From contig NZ_CP046566.1 in NCBI RefSeq assembly GCF_009740285.1, forward strand, positions 2,848,501-2,912,500: 64,000 nt of DNA. Reading direction: 5' to 3'. This document shows positions 45,054-54,675 of the stretch, piece after piece. Position numbers and translations under genes: made by a program. Under the pieces are notes generated by a model. It did not search any database and was not told the DNA's origin. It saw only the letters and a list, made by a program, of their open reading frames with translations. Position 1 is the first letter of the stretch. Every line of letters starts with the position of its first letter. This stretch comes from Phnomibacter ginsenosidimutans (GTDB lineage: Bacteria > Bacteroidota > Bacteroidia > Chitinophagales > Chitinophagaceae).

Positions 45054-45782
45054 ATGCAACATGTGTACCAACCAAGCATCATAGCAGAAACAGAGAACTG
45101 GGTAGCCGTCAACAAACCATCAGGCCTGCTCAGCATTCAAGACCGTCACCAACACGACATTCCGTCTGTTCGCAGCTGGCTCGAAAGCCGCTACCCACAG
45201 ATTTTTGTGGTACACCGCATCGACCGCGACACCAGCGGCCTCATCATATTTGCCAAAAATGAAGCGGCCCACAAGCATTTGTCACAAGCATTTGAAAACC
45301 GGGAAGTGACCAAAAACTATCTGGGCATCGTGATGGGCAAACCGGCCAAAGAGCAAGGCACCATTGACGCTGCCATTGCCGAGCACCCGGCCAAAAACGG
45401 CACCATGGTGACACATGCCAAGGGCAAACATGCCATCACGCACTATGCATTGCAGCAGTCGTTTGGTAAATTCAGCCTGCTGTCTTTTGATATTGAAACC
45501 GGCCGTACCCACCAAATTCGGGTGCATGCCAAATACATGGGCCATCCCATTGTGGCCGATCCTTTGTACAACGACGGGCGTGGTGTTTTTCTCAGCGATT
45601 TTAAACGCAAAGTAAAGCTGAGCAAACACGATGAAGAAGAGCAGCCCATCCTTAACCGGTTAGGATTGCATGCACATACCTTACAATTTACAGATGTAGA
45701 TGGTACGGCTGTTTCGCTGGAAGCACCGCTGTTTAAAGACATGCGGGCCCTACTGAACCAACTGGAAAAACACGGCAAATAA
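45054..45782 (+). CDS. RluA-family RNA pseudouridine synthase
   Basis: A 242-residue protein with the RluA catalytic motif HRIDRDTSG (54-62; Asp57), the substrate-binding ETGRTHQIRVH and MGHPIVADPLYN. There is no S4 domain, which fits the RluA or short RluD-like groups. It isomerises uridine to pseudouridine in rRNA or tRNA; the target site is not clear from sequence. It is convergent with truA (16 bases between stops). Confidence 0.9.
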   Translation: MQHVYQPSIIAETENWVAVNKPSGLLSIQDRHQHDIPSVRSWLESRYPQIFVVHRIDRDTSGLIIFAKNEAAHKHLSQAFENREVTKNYLGIVMGKPAKEQGTIDAAIAEHPAKNGTMVTHAKGKHAITHYALQQSFGKFSLLSFDIETGRTHQIRVHAKYMGHPIVADPLYNDGRGVFLSDFKRKVKLSKHDEEEQPILNRLGLHAHTLQFTDVDGTAVSLEAPLFKDMRALLNQLEKHGK

Positions 45783-45798
45783 ATGTTTCGGAAAAGAC

Positions 45799-46536
45799 TC
45801 AGACTGTGAGGCCAACTTCTACCAAAAACAGGCCATGCGCTGGTGTCGTAAAGTCGGCCTTGGTACAATCTTTTGCCTGAATGATGGACTCGAATTCGGC
45901 CAAAGAAATTTTGCCCCGTCCAGCCTGCAACATCGTGCCCACCAGCCCACGTACCATACCCCGCAAAAAGCGATTACCTTTTACCGTGTAGCGGTAGACT
46001 TCTGCGGTTTGCTCCCAGCGGCTTTCGCTCAGGCGACAAATCATGGTTTTGGTTTGCGTGTTGCGTTTGCTGAAACTGGTAAAGTCTTCATAGGTCATCA
46101 GCAATGCAGCTGCGTTATTCAGCACTTCCAAATCAACGGGGTACGGATAAAACCATGCCCGATCGTTGAGAAAAGGATTTTTTTGCTGGTAAATAAAGTA
46201 GTGATACACCCGATGCGTGGCATGAAAGCGGCAATGCAAATCGTCGGGCACTTGTACAATCCTTTTGAGCACAATATCGGGCGGTAGCATGGCATTCAGG
46301 TTGTAGACGTGTGCCTCTTGAAACAACGGCTCCGCCACATCAGCCTGAAAATAATTTTGCAACGCATGTACCCCCGCATCGGTTCGGGATGAACCCGTTA
46401 AATCGATGGGTTGCTTGTAAAAGGTGCGCAAGGCTTTTTCCAAAGCCCACTGAATGGTAGGCGCATTATCCTGCACCTGAAAACCGGCATAGTTGGTGCC
46501 TTTGTACGCTACTTCAAAAAAATAACGCATGGGCAT
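45799..46536 (-). CDS. truA: tRNA pseudouridine synthase A
   Basis: A 245-residue protein. The catalytic Asp53 lies in GSSRTDAGVHAL, and further TruA marks are NYAGFQ near the start, RRYHYFIY-like HRVYHYFIYQ and FLRGMVRGLVGTML. It modifies U38-U40 of many tRNA anticodon arms. The ATG at 46536 overlaps the stop of the preceding gene by one base (TAATG), so the two are probably translated in a coupled way. A second ATG two codons on is possible. Confidence 0.92.
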   Translation of the reverse strand: MPMRYFFEVAYKGTNYAGFQVQDNAPTIQWALEKALRTFYKQPIDLTGSSRTDAGVHALQNYFQADVAEPLFQEAHVYNLNAMLPPDIVLKRIVQVPDDLHCRFHATHRVYHYFIYQQKNPFLNDRAWFYPYPVDLEVLNNAAALLMTYEDFTSFSKRNTQTKTMICRLSESRWEQTAEVYRYTVKGNRFLRGMVRGLVGTMLQAGRGKISLAEFESIIQAKDCTKADFTTPAHGLFLVEVGLTV

Positions 46537-47996
46537 TACTGCTGAATCAGCGATTTGAACTTGCTACTGTAATAACTGTCTTTGATAAGGCCGCTTAACT
46601 CACCAAAGGCGTAATAATCCACTGTGTAAGGGTAAGCAGCTTCCAGCACTTTATAGCGGCTTACATCGCTGGCCAAACTGTTACAAATCTTTTTGAGGTT
46701 GGTGGTGGTTACGCATTTGTCTTTGAAAAGCGTGGTATACGCAGCGGCAATTTCATCGGCATTGCTCAGCTTACCATTGGCAGCCATGGCCGCATCTACG
46801 TCGCTGCGGGAAAGGATGTCTACACAAGGCGAACGCTTGATAGCTGGCGTGTTACTCACCGCAACCGAATCTGCAGCCGCTACTACTTTTGGCGCAGGCT
46901 TATCTGCCACTTTTTCCACTACAGGCGCTGGCTGTGCAATAGAGTCTTGTGCTGGTTTTTCTATTACCACCACTTCTTTTACCACACTGTCTTGAGCTGG
47001 CTTTTCATTGACTGCAGCTGGTTTGGCCACAACAGTATCCACTGCAACAATGGTTACTGCGGCTGTATCTTTTACAGCAGGGGGATTCTTTTGCGCTGCT
47101 GCAGAGTCTTGCTTCATCGAAAATTCCATGTCGAGCAAGGCCGGTTTTTTATCCGCTGTTTCATTGCTGGTTGGCGGCACCGGTACCGTCGCTTTTACGG
47201 TAGTCTTTGCACTATCAGCCGCCACAACAGGTTTTGTTTTGGCTTCATTGGCTGCCTGCAATGCTGCCTGCAACGCTTTCAGTTCTTGTTCTTTTTGGGC
47301 TATCACCTGCGCCAGACTATCTGCAGGGCTAAGCGTTTTCTTTTCGGCTGAAGGCACCGTTTTTTCTTCAGCAGTTTTTTGAGCTGCAGGTGTTGCAGGT
47401 ACCGCTACCACTACTGCCGGAGGATTCGTTACCGTTTGTACCGTGTTCGTTTCAGTCGTAGCCTTTGGCACTTCAGCTGCTGTAGCTACTGCTTGAATGC
47501 TATCTTGTATGCGTTGTTTTTCTGCGGCCAACTGAGCATCTATGGCTGCCTGACGAGCAGTAGCAATGCTGTCTTTGATGCGTTGTTGCTCCGCTTCTTC
47601 CAAGGCTTTTTTGCGGGCATTTTCTGCAGCCACTGCGGCACTCAGCTCCATGCTCATTTGCACGGTGCCCGTGTTGATATCCGTAATACTCCAGCCAGTT
47701 TCTGCACTTTTACGAATCACATAGCCGGCATCACGACCATCCACTTTAATACCATATTCCTGTACATCGCTGCTGCCCAATACGCCCAACCGTACCATAT
47801 AAATGCTATCGGTAAGCTTACCTATAAGCAAATAACCTGCTGCGGTAGAAGAATGTGTTTTGCCATTCATCTGAATGTAAAAAGGCGTCAGGTCTTCTGT
47901 TTGCAGGTACACAAAATGTTTGCGCTGCGCCATACCAACCAAGGTCATCAGCAACAGCATGCTCAGCAGAAAAGACGATTTCAGGTATTTCATCAT
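46536..47996 (-). CDS. Exported protein with Lys/Ala/Pro-rich linker and DUF4476-like C-terminus
   Basis: A 486-residue protein from ATG 47996. A signal peptide (LLLMTLVGMAQ) leads to a beta-rich domain of about 110 residues (HFVYLQTEDLTPFYIQMNG). Then comes a helical, charged part (ENARKKALEEAEQQRIKDS and a repeat of it, RIQDSI). A long Ala/Pro/Val/Lys-rich linker contains the twice-repeated EKPAQDS. The last 95 residues (CVDILSRSDVDAAMAANGKL, CVTTTNLKKICNSL, YPYTVDYYAFGELSGLI) resemble DUF4476, with Cys and helix pattern. Function unknown; the layout suggests a periplasmic or surface spacer protein. Upstream of truA in one transcript. Confidence 0.7.
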   Translation of the reverse strand: MMKYLKSSFLLSMLLLMTLVGMAQRKHFVYLQTEDLTPFYIQMNGKTHSSTAAGYLLIGKLTDSIYMVRLGVLGSSDVQEYGIKVDGRDAGYVIRKSAETGWSITDINTGTVQMSMELSAAVAAENARKKALEEAEQQRIKDSIATARQAAIDAQLAAEKQRIQDSIQAVATAAEVPKATTETNTVQTVTNPPAVVVAVPATPAAQKTAEEKTVPSAEKKTLSPADSLAQVIAQKEQELKALQAALQAANEAKTKPVVAADSAKTTVKATVPVPPTSNETADKKPALLDMEFSMKQDSAAAQKNPPAVKDTAAVTIVAVDTVVAKPAAVNEKPAQDSVVKEVVVIEKPAQDSIAQPAPVVEKVADKPAPKVVAAADSVAVSNTPAIKRSPCVDILSRSDVDAAMAANGKLSNADEIAAAYTTLFKDKCVTTTNLKKICNSLASDVSRYKVLEAAYPYTVDYYAFGELSGLIKDSYYSSKFKSLIQQ

Positions 47997-48114
47997 ACAA
48001 ACTACGTGTGGGGCAAACCTACAATAATTCAGGCCGATTGCCGGTTTGCGGGTCATAAATATTAACAATTATACGGGCACACTGCCGTTATTTTGCGCCT
48101 CAAATTTTTCCTAC

Positions 48115-50631
48115 ATGTTCAGACTTGTCATATGCGGCTTGCTGCTTGCAGCAACCGGCATAGCTGGCCGGGCGCAACAAACCGGCACCACCAAAACCAC
48201 CCCTGCCATACCACTGGCTGCACAGCCCGACTATCAGCCCTCTGCCGAAAAAACCTGGGACCTGCTGCATACCAAAATCGATGTCCGTTTCGACTACGCA
48301 CAGCGCCGCATGCCCGGCAAAGTATGGCTCACCCTCAAGCCTCACTTTTACCCAAGCAAAACACTTACGTTAGATGCAAAAGGCATGTTCATCCATAAAG
48401 TGGCCTTGGTAAAACCTACCGGCATGCAGCCATTGCAGTTCAACTATCCTGATAGCATGCAGTTGCAAATTTTGCTCGACAAAACCTACCAGCCTACCGA
48501 TAAGCTGACAGTGTATGTAGAATACACTGCCCGCCCCGATGAAATAAAAGTAAAAGGTAGCCAGGCCATTACCGATGCCAAAGGGTTGTACTTCATTAAT
48601 GCCGATGGCAAAGACAGTACAAAGCCTATTCAAATTTGGACGCAGGGTGAAACGGAAGCGACTAGTGTATGGTGTCCCATCATCGACAAAACCAATCAGA
48701 AAACCACGCAGGAACTGAGCATGACCGTGCCAGCCAAATACGTAACGCTGAGCAATGGCTTACTGGTGAAGCAGGTAAAAAATACTGACGGCACCCGTAC
48801 CGATACCTGGAAAATGGATTTGCCACATTCGCCCTATTTATTCTTCATGGGTGTAGGTGAATACAGCATCGTCAAAGACAAATACAAAAACCTCGCCGTT
48901 GATTATTATGTAGAGCCTAAATATGCGTCCGTTGCAAAAGGCATTTTTGGCGAAACACCTGCGATGATGGCGTTTTTCAGCAAACTGCTGGGGGTAGAAT
49001 ATCCCTGGGCTAAGTATGCGCAGATTGTAGGCCAAGACTATGTAAGCGGTGCCATGGAAAATACTACTTCTACCCTGCATGGTGCTGGTGCCTATCAAAA
49101 TGCACGGCAACTAAAAGATGGCAACAGCTGGGAAATAGTAGTAGCGCATGAATTGTTTCACCAATGGTTTGGCGACTTGGTAACCGCCGAAAGCTGGAGC
49201 AACCTCACCGTAAATGAAAGCCTGGCCGACTATAGCGAATACCTGTGGATGGAATACAAATATGGCAAAGACCGGGCCCTCGACTACAACCGTGAAGCCA
49301 TGGAAGGCTATCTGGCACAACCCGGCAATGCAAGCAAGCATCTGGTGCGATTTCAGTATGCTGATAAAGAAGATATGTTTGATGGAGTAAGCTATCAGAA
49401 AGGTGGACGTATTTTAAACATGCTGCGTCAATACCTGGGCGATAGTGCTTTCTTCAAAGGATTGAATGTGTACCTCACAAACAACAAATTTAAAAATGCA
49501 GAAGCCCATCAACTACGTTTGGCCATGGAAGAAGTAAGCGGCAAAGACCTCAACTGGTTTTTCGATCAGTGGTATTTTGGCAGCGGTCATCCAAAGGTGA
49601 GTTTGCATTATCAGTTCGTTGATTCGGCCAACATGCTCAACGTGATTGTAGAGCAGAAACAAAAAGACAAGCTGTTTTATTTTCCCATAGATATTGATGT
49701 ATATACAAATGGAAAAGCAGAACGCAGTTCTTATTGGATTGGCAAACATGTAAGCGACACCATTCGGATTGCGTACAGCACAAAGCCAACATGGGTGAAT
49801 GTAGATCCACAGAAACTCATGCTCTGGGAAAAAGACAACAACCTGGACGATGCTATGTGGCTGGCACAAATGCAAGAGGGTAAAAATTATTTAGACAAAG
49901 TAGAAGCATTGGAAAGCCTTGCCCCTCGTTGGAAAAAAGAGGCCGGTTATGACAATGCCTTGCAACAACTGCTAACTGACCGCTACTATGGCACCCGTAA
50001 AGCTGCACTGAAACAACTAAAGCGTGGCAACATCAAAGCCACTCCTGCGAGCCTCAGCCTCATTGAAAAAATGGCTGCTACCGAAACAGACTTACCCACC
50101 CGTGCCATGGCACTGGATGTACTGAGCTTGCAATGCAATGCAGCGTATGAAACCGCATTCACCAAAGCACTGCAAGACAGTAGCTACAGTGTAGCCGGTG
50201 CAGCACTGGAAAGCCTTGCCCGCCTGGATGCCAACAAAGCCATTGCTTCTGCCAAGGCACAAGAGCAGGATGCTAAAGGCCGGCTGAAAGCGGCCTTGCA
50301 AATTGTAGATTACCTGAAGAAAGACACCGCACAAGCCAGCACCGTATTGGCCGATTTTAAAAAAATGGCCTTCTTCGAAAAACTGCAAGCAGCTAACGGT
50401 ATGCTGTACTATGCCAACCGACTTACTGATGTAAGCAACTTTAAAAAAGCCGCCGGCAGCGCCATTGAAGTGTACAAAATGTTGCGCATGGATTTTCAGG
50501 GATGGCAAACCAATATGCTTTCTACATTGCGTTGGATGATAGCAGTTCGCCAACAGGCACTTTCCAACAATCCGAACAATACCTTGCTTCAAGAACAACT
50601 GAAATACCTGCAGGATAAAACAGGACTTTAA
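48115..50631 (+). CDS. M1-family metallopeptidase (aminopeptidase N-like)
   Basis: An 838-residue exported protein from ATG 48115, with a signal ending near GRAQQ. The exopeptidase motif GAMEN (312-316) and the zinc motif HELFH (345-349) with the third ligand in NESLADY (Glu368) are intact. The remaining C-terminal part is helical and HEAT-like. Length and plan match aminopeptidase-N-like enzymes of Bacteroidota, which take up residues from the N-terminus of peptides in the periplasm. It stands alone and is closed by a GC-rich terminator. Confidence 0.92.
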   Translation: MFRLVICGLLLAATGIAGRAQQTGTTKTTPAIPLAAQPDYQPSAEKTWDLLHTKIDVRFDYAQRRMPGKVWLTLKPHFYPSKTLTLDAKGMFIHKVALVKPTGMQPLQFNYPDSMQLQILLDKTYQPTDKLTVYVEYTARPDEIKVKGSQAITDAKGLYFINADGKDSTKPIQIWTQGETEATSVWCPIIDKTNQKTTQELSMTVPAKYVTLSNGLLVKQVKNTDGTRTDTWKMDLPHSPYLFFMGVGEYSIVKDKYKNLAVDYYVEPKYASVAKGIFGETPAMMAFFSKLLGVEYPWAKYAQIVGQDYVSGAMENTTSTLHGAGAYQNARQLKDGNSWEIVVAHELFHQWFGDLVTAESWSNLTVNESLADYSEYLWMEYKYGKDRALDYNREAMEGYLAQPGNASKHLVRFQYADKEDMFDGVSYQKGGRILNMLRQYLGDSAFFKGLNVYLTNNKFKNAEAHQLRLAMEEVSGKDLNWFFDQWYFGSGHPKVSLHYQFVDSANMLNVIVEQKQKDKLFYFPIDIDVYTNGKAERSSYWIGKHVSDTIRIAYSTKPTWVNVDPQKLMLWEKDNNLDDAMWLAQMQEGKNYLDKVEALESLAPRWKKEAGYDNALQQLLTDRYYGTRKAALKQLKRGNIKATPASLSLIEKMAATETDLPTRAMALDVLSLQCNAAYETAFTKALQDSSYSVAGAALESLARLDANKAIASAKAQEQDAKGRLKAALQIVDYLKKDTAQASTVLADFKKMAFFEKLQAANGMLYYANRLTDVSNFKKAAGSAIEVYKMLRMDFQGWQTNMLSTLRWMIAVRQQALSNNPNNTLLQEQLKYLQDKTGL

Positions 50632-50650
50632 AAAGTATTCTTCATAAAAA

Positions 50651-50681
50651 GCGGCCGGCAGTATTTGTCGGCCGCTTTTTT
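50651..50681 (+). terminator. Terminator after the M1 peptidase gene
   Basis: GCGGCCG and CGGCCGC form a perfect seven-base GC stem with an 11-base loop, followed by TTTTTT; A residues before the stem can extend it. Confidence 0.85.
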
Positions 50682-50882
50682 AGCGTATCACAAAAAGAAG
50701 TTTCAACGCTGAACAAAGTCTCATTAGATTTGTCGTCTTATCTGCATTGGCTGGCTGGATAGATGCATTCAAAATTCAACATTGTAACTGGTGCTGATTT
50801 TGTGCTGCTTTCTTACCTGGCTGCTGAGTTCAATACCCGCCGACCCTTCAGGAATTTTTAATCACCATTAACCGAAAATTTC

Positions 50883-53800
50883 ATGAAGGCCAATTCACAC
50901 AAAAGCCATTTGTCGTCCTTTATTCCGAACACTTTTAGGTTTGCTATCTATCAGGCTATACTTTGGCTAGTTATGATATGCCCACTTTTCACTAGGGCAA
51001 CTCCTCCGCAAACGCCTACGCAACTTGTGATAACCACCCAACCCGTTTTAGGGACTAATGGAGGGCTATTATCTGTTCAACCTGTGGTTGAAATAAGGGA
51101 TGCCAGCAATCAACTGGTGAGCAGCAGCAATGCCGAAGTAATTGCTGAAATCAGCAACGGACTGGGTGGAACACTTGGTGGTACAAAAAAAGTGACCGCA
51201 GTAAATGGTGTAGCTACTTTTACTGACCTCACATTTACCGGCGCCAAGGGCATTAATTATACCATCACGTTTAAGTCGGGTCCGCTATTGGCATACGAGC
51301 CTTTTGACTATGCCAATGGCACTGGATATGCCAGCATGAACGGCGGCATCGGCTGGAAGGGCAGCTGGCAATCGGTGCATCCCAACTTCTCAGATTTTAC
51401 CATCAGCAACGCTGGATTTACCTACACCGATTACAGCACTACTGGCAACAGAGCAACAGTACCCGGTGGTGGTAGTGCCGATGCTGGCAGGTTTTTAGGT
51501 TCGGCTACCAATGCATACAATAATGAAGTGTGGCTTTCTATGCTGGCTGACTACAATGTGCAAGGAGGCGGCTTCAGCAATATTCGTTTTATCAATACCG
51601 CTACCAGCAGTGTAACGGGTGGTGTAGGCGGCAACGACAGTTATGCCAACTGGACTATCCTCAACAATAATTTAAACAACACAGTGTTTACCACTACACC
51701 GTTGAATGGTACTACCCGGTTGGTATTGCTGAAAATTGATTACAGCAATAGTACTTCTTCCTTGTGGATGGATCCGACAGTTGTAGGATTTGATGGCACA
51801 CAAACCCCATCGCTGACAGTGAACTTTGCTCCGGTATTTGACAAGATAGAATTGTTCAACCGCAATGCAGGCCGCTCCACCGATGAAATTACCATAGCCA
51901 GCACTTATCAGGCAGCCTTGCATTTAACGGGCAATCTTACAGCAGCCAGTTCAACCACGCTCAGCTACCCTGCTTATGCCGGCGGTACAGGTACCAGTCT
52001 CGACCCTTATCAGATTACTGAATGGGAGCATCTATACAATGTAAGCATCAACCTCAATGCCTACTTTAAACTGATGAATGACCTGGATGAAAACACGGCA
52101 GGTTATGCAACCTATGCCAGTGCAACGGCCAACAGCAATGCCGGATGGATACCATTGGGCAATAGCAGTCAGCCGTTTTCGGGAGTGTTTAATGGTGATG
52201 GTCACATCATTAAAGAGCTGCGTATCAACAGGGCTTCACAATCTGACATGGGTTTATTTGGAGTAGTACAAGGCAGCTCTGCCATCATTCAGCAGGTGTA
52301 TTTGCAAAATGCACAGGTAGTAGCACAGGGCAATGCCGGAACGCTGATTGGCAGATTGTATGCATCGGCCACGCACTGTGGCGCCACTGGTAGCGTACAA
52401 GGTAACTTTCTTGTAGGCGGACTTATAGGCAAGCTGGAAAGCGGCGCATCTGTAAGCTATTCCTATGCACATGCTACAGCCAATAGCAGTGTGAATGCAG
52501 GAGGTTTGGTAGGCGATAATTTTGGCACCATCAGTAACTGCTATGCCACCGGCAACGTAACCTGCTCTCAGTATACGGCCGGCGGTCTTGTTGGCTACAA
52601 TATGTATGGCGTTATACAAAACTCATTCAGCACGGGTAGCGCTACAGCCTTGGGAGATATTGGCGGCCTGGTAGGTACAAACAGTGGACAAGATTATGAT
52701 TTCTTTCTTGACATGCCGATTTATATTGATGGTGTAGTAACCAACTCTTATTGGGATACCCAAAGCTCGGGTAATGCTACCTCGCCAGCAGGCACAGGCA
52801 AAACCACCAGCGAAATGAAAGATGCCGCTACATTTAGCAGTTGGAACTTTACAGTCGGCACTGGTATCTGGTCTATCAAAACTGCCGCCGGCAGCGGATA
52901 CATTTCCTATCCTTATTTGCAAAACAATTACTACGATGCTCCACAAGCCAGCCCGGCCCGCATCCCCATTCCGGGGCTCACTGTCGTACCCTTTATCTGG
53001 CAAGGAAATGTGAGCAACGATGCTGGCAGCGGCAGTAACTGGAGCAATGGTACTGTACCACCCAACGGAGCAACCATTCAGTTAAGCGCTACAGCACAAA
53101 ATGATTTGGTTTTGAGTACAGATTTGTCATTGTTCAGCCTCGACTTTAATGGCAGCGGCCGTAAAGTGGTACTGGGCAATCAGCAACTGACTGTCCGCAA
53201 CATTAGCAATGCCAATGCAACAAATTATATCCAAACCAATGGTACCGGAAAACTGCTTGTACCCATTGTCAATGCTGGCAGCGTTACATTGCCTGTGGGC
53301 AACAGCGCCTATAATCCGGTAACCATTACCAACAACAGCGGTGCTACCGACGACTTTACGGTAAGGGTGATAGATGCCGTGTACAAAAATGCCAGCAGCG
53401 GTGATATAGTAGTAGAAGACCACATCAGCCGCACCTGGGATATTGGCAAAACCAATGCCAACGGGGGCAGCGGCATCGACTTTACTTTCTACTGGAACGA
53501 AGCCGAAGAAGATGGCACATATATCAATCTCTACTTATACCATCATGATGGTACCCAATGGACCCGCCAAACCGGTACTACTAGCTTCAATCTTACCAAC
53601 AACACCCTTTCCTATACTGGCTATACCGGCAGCTTCTCTCCCTTTGCCATTGTAGAAGGCAGCACCATTTTGCCCGCAACAGGCCTGCAATTGGCAGCCA
53701 GCTGCAACAACAAAAACACACTGCTGCAATGGAGCACACTTACAGAAAGCAACACAAGCCATTTCGATGTACAGCACAGCATTAGCAATAGCAACTGGAT

Positions 53801-54197
53801 AACTATTGGCACCGTAAAAGCAAGTGGCAATAGCAATGTACAACAACGATACAGCTACACCGATCAACAAAATGCAGCAGTAGCTCAGTACCGTTTGTTG
53901 CTGGTAGATAAAGACGGCAAAACAAGTATCTCCAATACAGTATCCGTTAATTGTGCTATCGCCCCTGCTTTACTCAGCATTCCAAATCCTGTTGGCAATA
54001 GCATCCGTTTTTCAGCATTGCCAGCGGGCAAATTGTATCAGGCAAATGTGTTTGCCAATAATGGTCAACTACTGTTTAAAGGCAATATCACCAATGGCAC
54101 TGTCATCAGTACTGCAGCATGGCTACCTGGCGTGTATCAGTTACAACTCTCAGATGCAAATGGAACTTTGCTACAGCAAAAAATATTGAAACAATAA
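50883..54197 (+). CDS. Large secreted protein with GLUG repeats and type IX secretion sorting domain
   Basis: A 1104-residue protein. The N-terminal hydrophobic segment (IYQAILWLVMICPLF) is followed by an Ig-like domain (TQLVITTQPVLGTNGG, AVNGVATFTDLTFTGAKG). Next is a region of about 200 residues resembling a lectin-like jelly roll (YEPFDYANGTGYASMNGG). GLUG-type repeats occupy about residues 500-610: GGLIGKLESGASVSYSYAHA, GGLVGDNFGTISNCYATGN, GGLVGYNMYGVIQNSFSTG. A beta-sandwich section follows, and the last 75 residues (IPNPVGNSIRF, AGKLYQANVFANNGQLL, GVYQLQLSDANG) match the type A T9SS sorting domain. It is probably an adhesin or cell-surface protein; no catalytic motif seen. Confidence 0.85.
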   Translation: MKANSHKSHLSSFIPNTFRFAIYQAILWLVMICPLFTRATPPQTPTQLVITTQPVLGTNGGLLSVQPVVEIRDASNQLVSSSNAEVIAEISNGLGGTLGGTKKVTAVNGVATFTDLTFTGAKGINYTITFKSGPLLAYEPFDYANGTGYASMNGGIGWKGSWQSVHPNFSDFTISNAGFTYTDYSTTGNRATVPGGGSADAGRFLGSATNAYNNEVWLSMLADYNVQGGGFSNIRFINTATSSVTGGVGGNDSYANWTILNNNLNNTVFTTTPLNGTTRLVLLKIDYSNSTSSLWMDPTVVGFDGTQTPSLTVNFAPVFDKIELFNRNAGRSTDEITIASTYQAALHLTGNLTAASSTTLSYPAYAGGTGTSLDPYQITEWEHLYNVSINLNAYFKLMNDLDENTAGYATYASATANSNAGWIPLGNSSQPFSGVFNGDGHIIKELRINRASQSDMGLFGVVQGSSAIIQQVYLQNAQVVAQGNAGTLIGRLYASATHCGATGSVQGNFLVGGLIGKLESGASVSYSYAHATANSSVNAGGLVGDNFGTISNCYATGNVTCSQYTAGGLVGYNMYGVIQNSFSTGSATALGDIGGLVGTNSGQDYDFFLDMPIYIDGVVTNSYWDTQSSGNATSPAGTGKTTSEMKDAATFSSWNFTVGTGIWSIKTAAGSGYISYPYLQNNYYDAPQASPARIPIPGLTVVPFIWQGNVSNDAGSGSNWSNGTVPPNGATIQLSATAQNDLVLSTDLSLFSLDFNGSGRKVVLGNQQLTVRNISNANATNYIQTNGTGKLLVPIVNAGSVTLPVGNSAYNPVTITNNSGATDDFTVRVIDAVYKNASSGDIVVEDHISRTWDIGKTNANGGSGIDFTFYWNEAEEDGTYINLYLYHHDGTQWTRQTGTTSFNLTNNTLSYTGYTGSFSPFAIVEGSTILPATGLQLAASCNNKNTLLQWSTLTESNTSHFDVQHSISNSNWITIGTVKASGNSNVQQRYSYTDQQNAAVAQYRLLLVDKDGKTSISNTVSVNCAIAPALLSIPNPVGNSIRFSALPAGKLYQANVFANNGQLLFKGNITNGTVISTAAWLPGVYQLQLSDANGTLLQQKILKQ

Positions 54198-54218
54198 AAA
54201 GATTCAAATGCAAAACCG

Positions 54219-54250
54219 AAAGGCGGCTCATTTATTGGGTCGCCTTTTTT
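54219..54250 (+). terminator. Terminator after the T9SS cargo gene
   Basis: AAAGGCG and CGCCTTT form a seven-base stem with a 15-base loop, followed by TTT and T-rich sequence. It argues against starting the thioesterase before 54268. Confidence 0.7.
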
Positions 54251-54267
54251 GTGCTTACTTTTACCAC

Positions 54268-54675
54268 ATGTTTACCATTCCATCCCATGCTTTTCAAGTA
54301 CCAATACACATAGGCGAGTCAGACATTGATGCATTGAATCATGTCAACAATACCGTGTATCTGCGATGGGTGCAGGATGTGGCGACTGCCCATTGGGAAA
54401 CGCTGACCACTGCAACGCAAAGACAACAATATTGGTGGGTAGTTCGCAGGCACGAAATAGATTATTTGCGGCCCTGCATACTTGGCGATACCATTACGGC
54501 TTACACATGGGTACACTCCGCCCAAGGAAAAGCCAGCGATCGCATTGTGGTGTTTCAGCACAACGAAACCGGCAAAACCATAGCACAGGTAAAAACCACT
54601 TGGATACTGGTAGACCCCGCTACACAAAGAGGCACGACTATTCCGGAGGAGTTGCTGCGCAGCTTAGGGTTGTAA
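54268..54675 (+). CDS. Acyl-CoA thioesterase, 4-hydroxybenzoyl-CoA type (hot-dog fold)
   Basis: A 135-residue protein from ATG 54268. The hot-dog signature IGESDIDALNHVNNTVYLRW includes the catalytic Asp/Asn region of the YbgC group. HEIDYLRPCILGDTITAYTWV and GKTIAQVKTTWILVD complete the fold. It hydrolyses acyl-CoA thioesters; the chain length is unknown. Its end overlaps the convergent lipoprotein gene by 12 bases. Confidence 0.85.
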   Translation: MFTIPSHAFQVPIHIGESDIDALNHVNNTVYLRWVQDVATAHWETLTTATQRQQYWWVVRRHEIDYLRPCILGDTITAYTWVHSAQGKASDRIVVFQHNETGKTIAQVKTTWILVDPATQRGTTIPEELLRSLGL

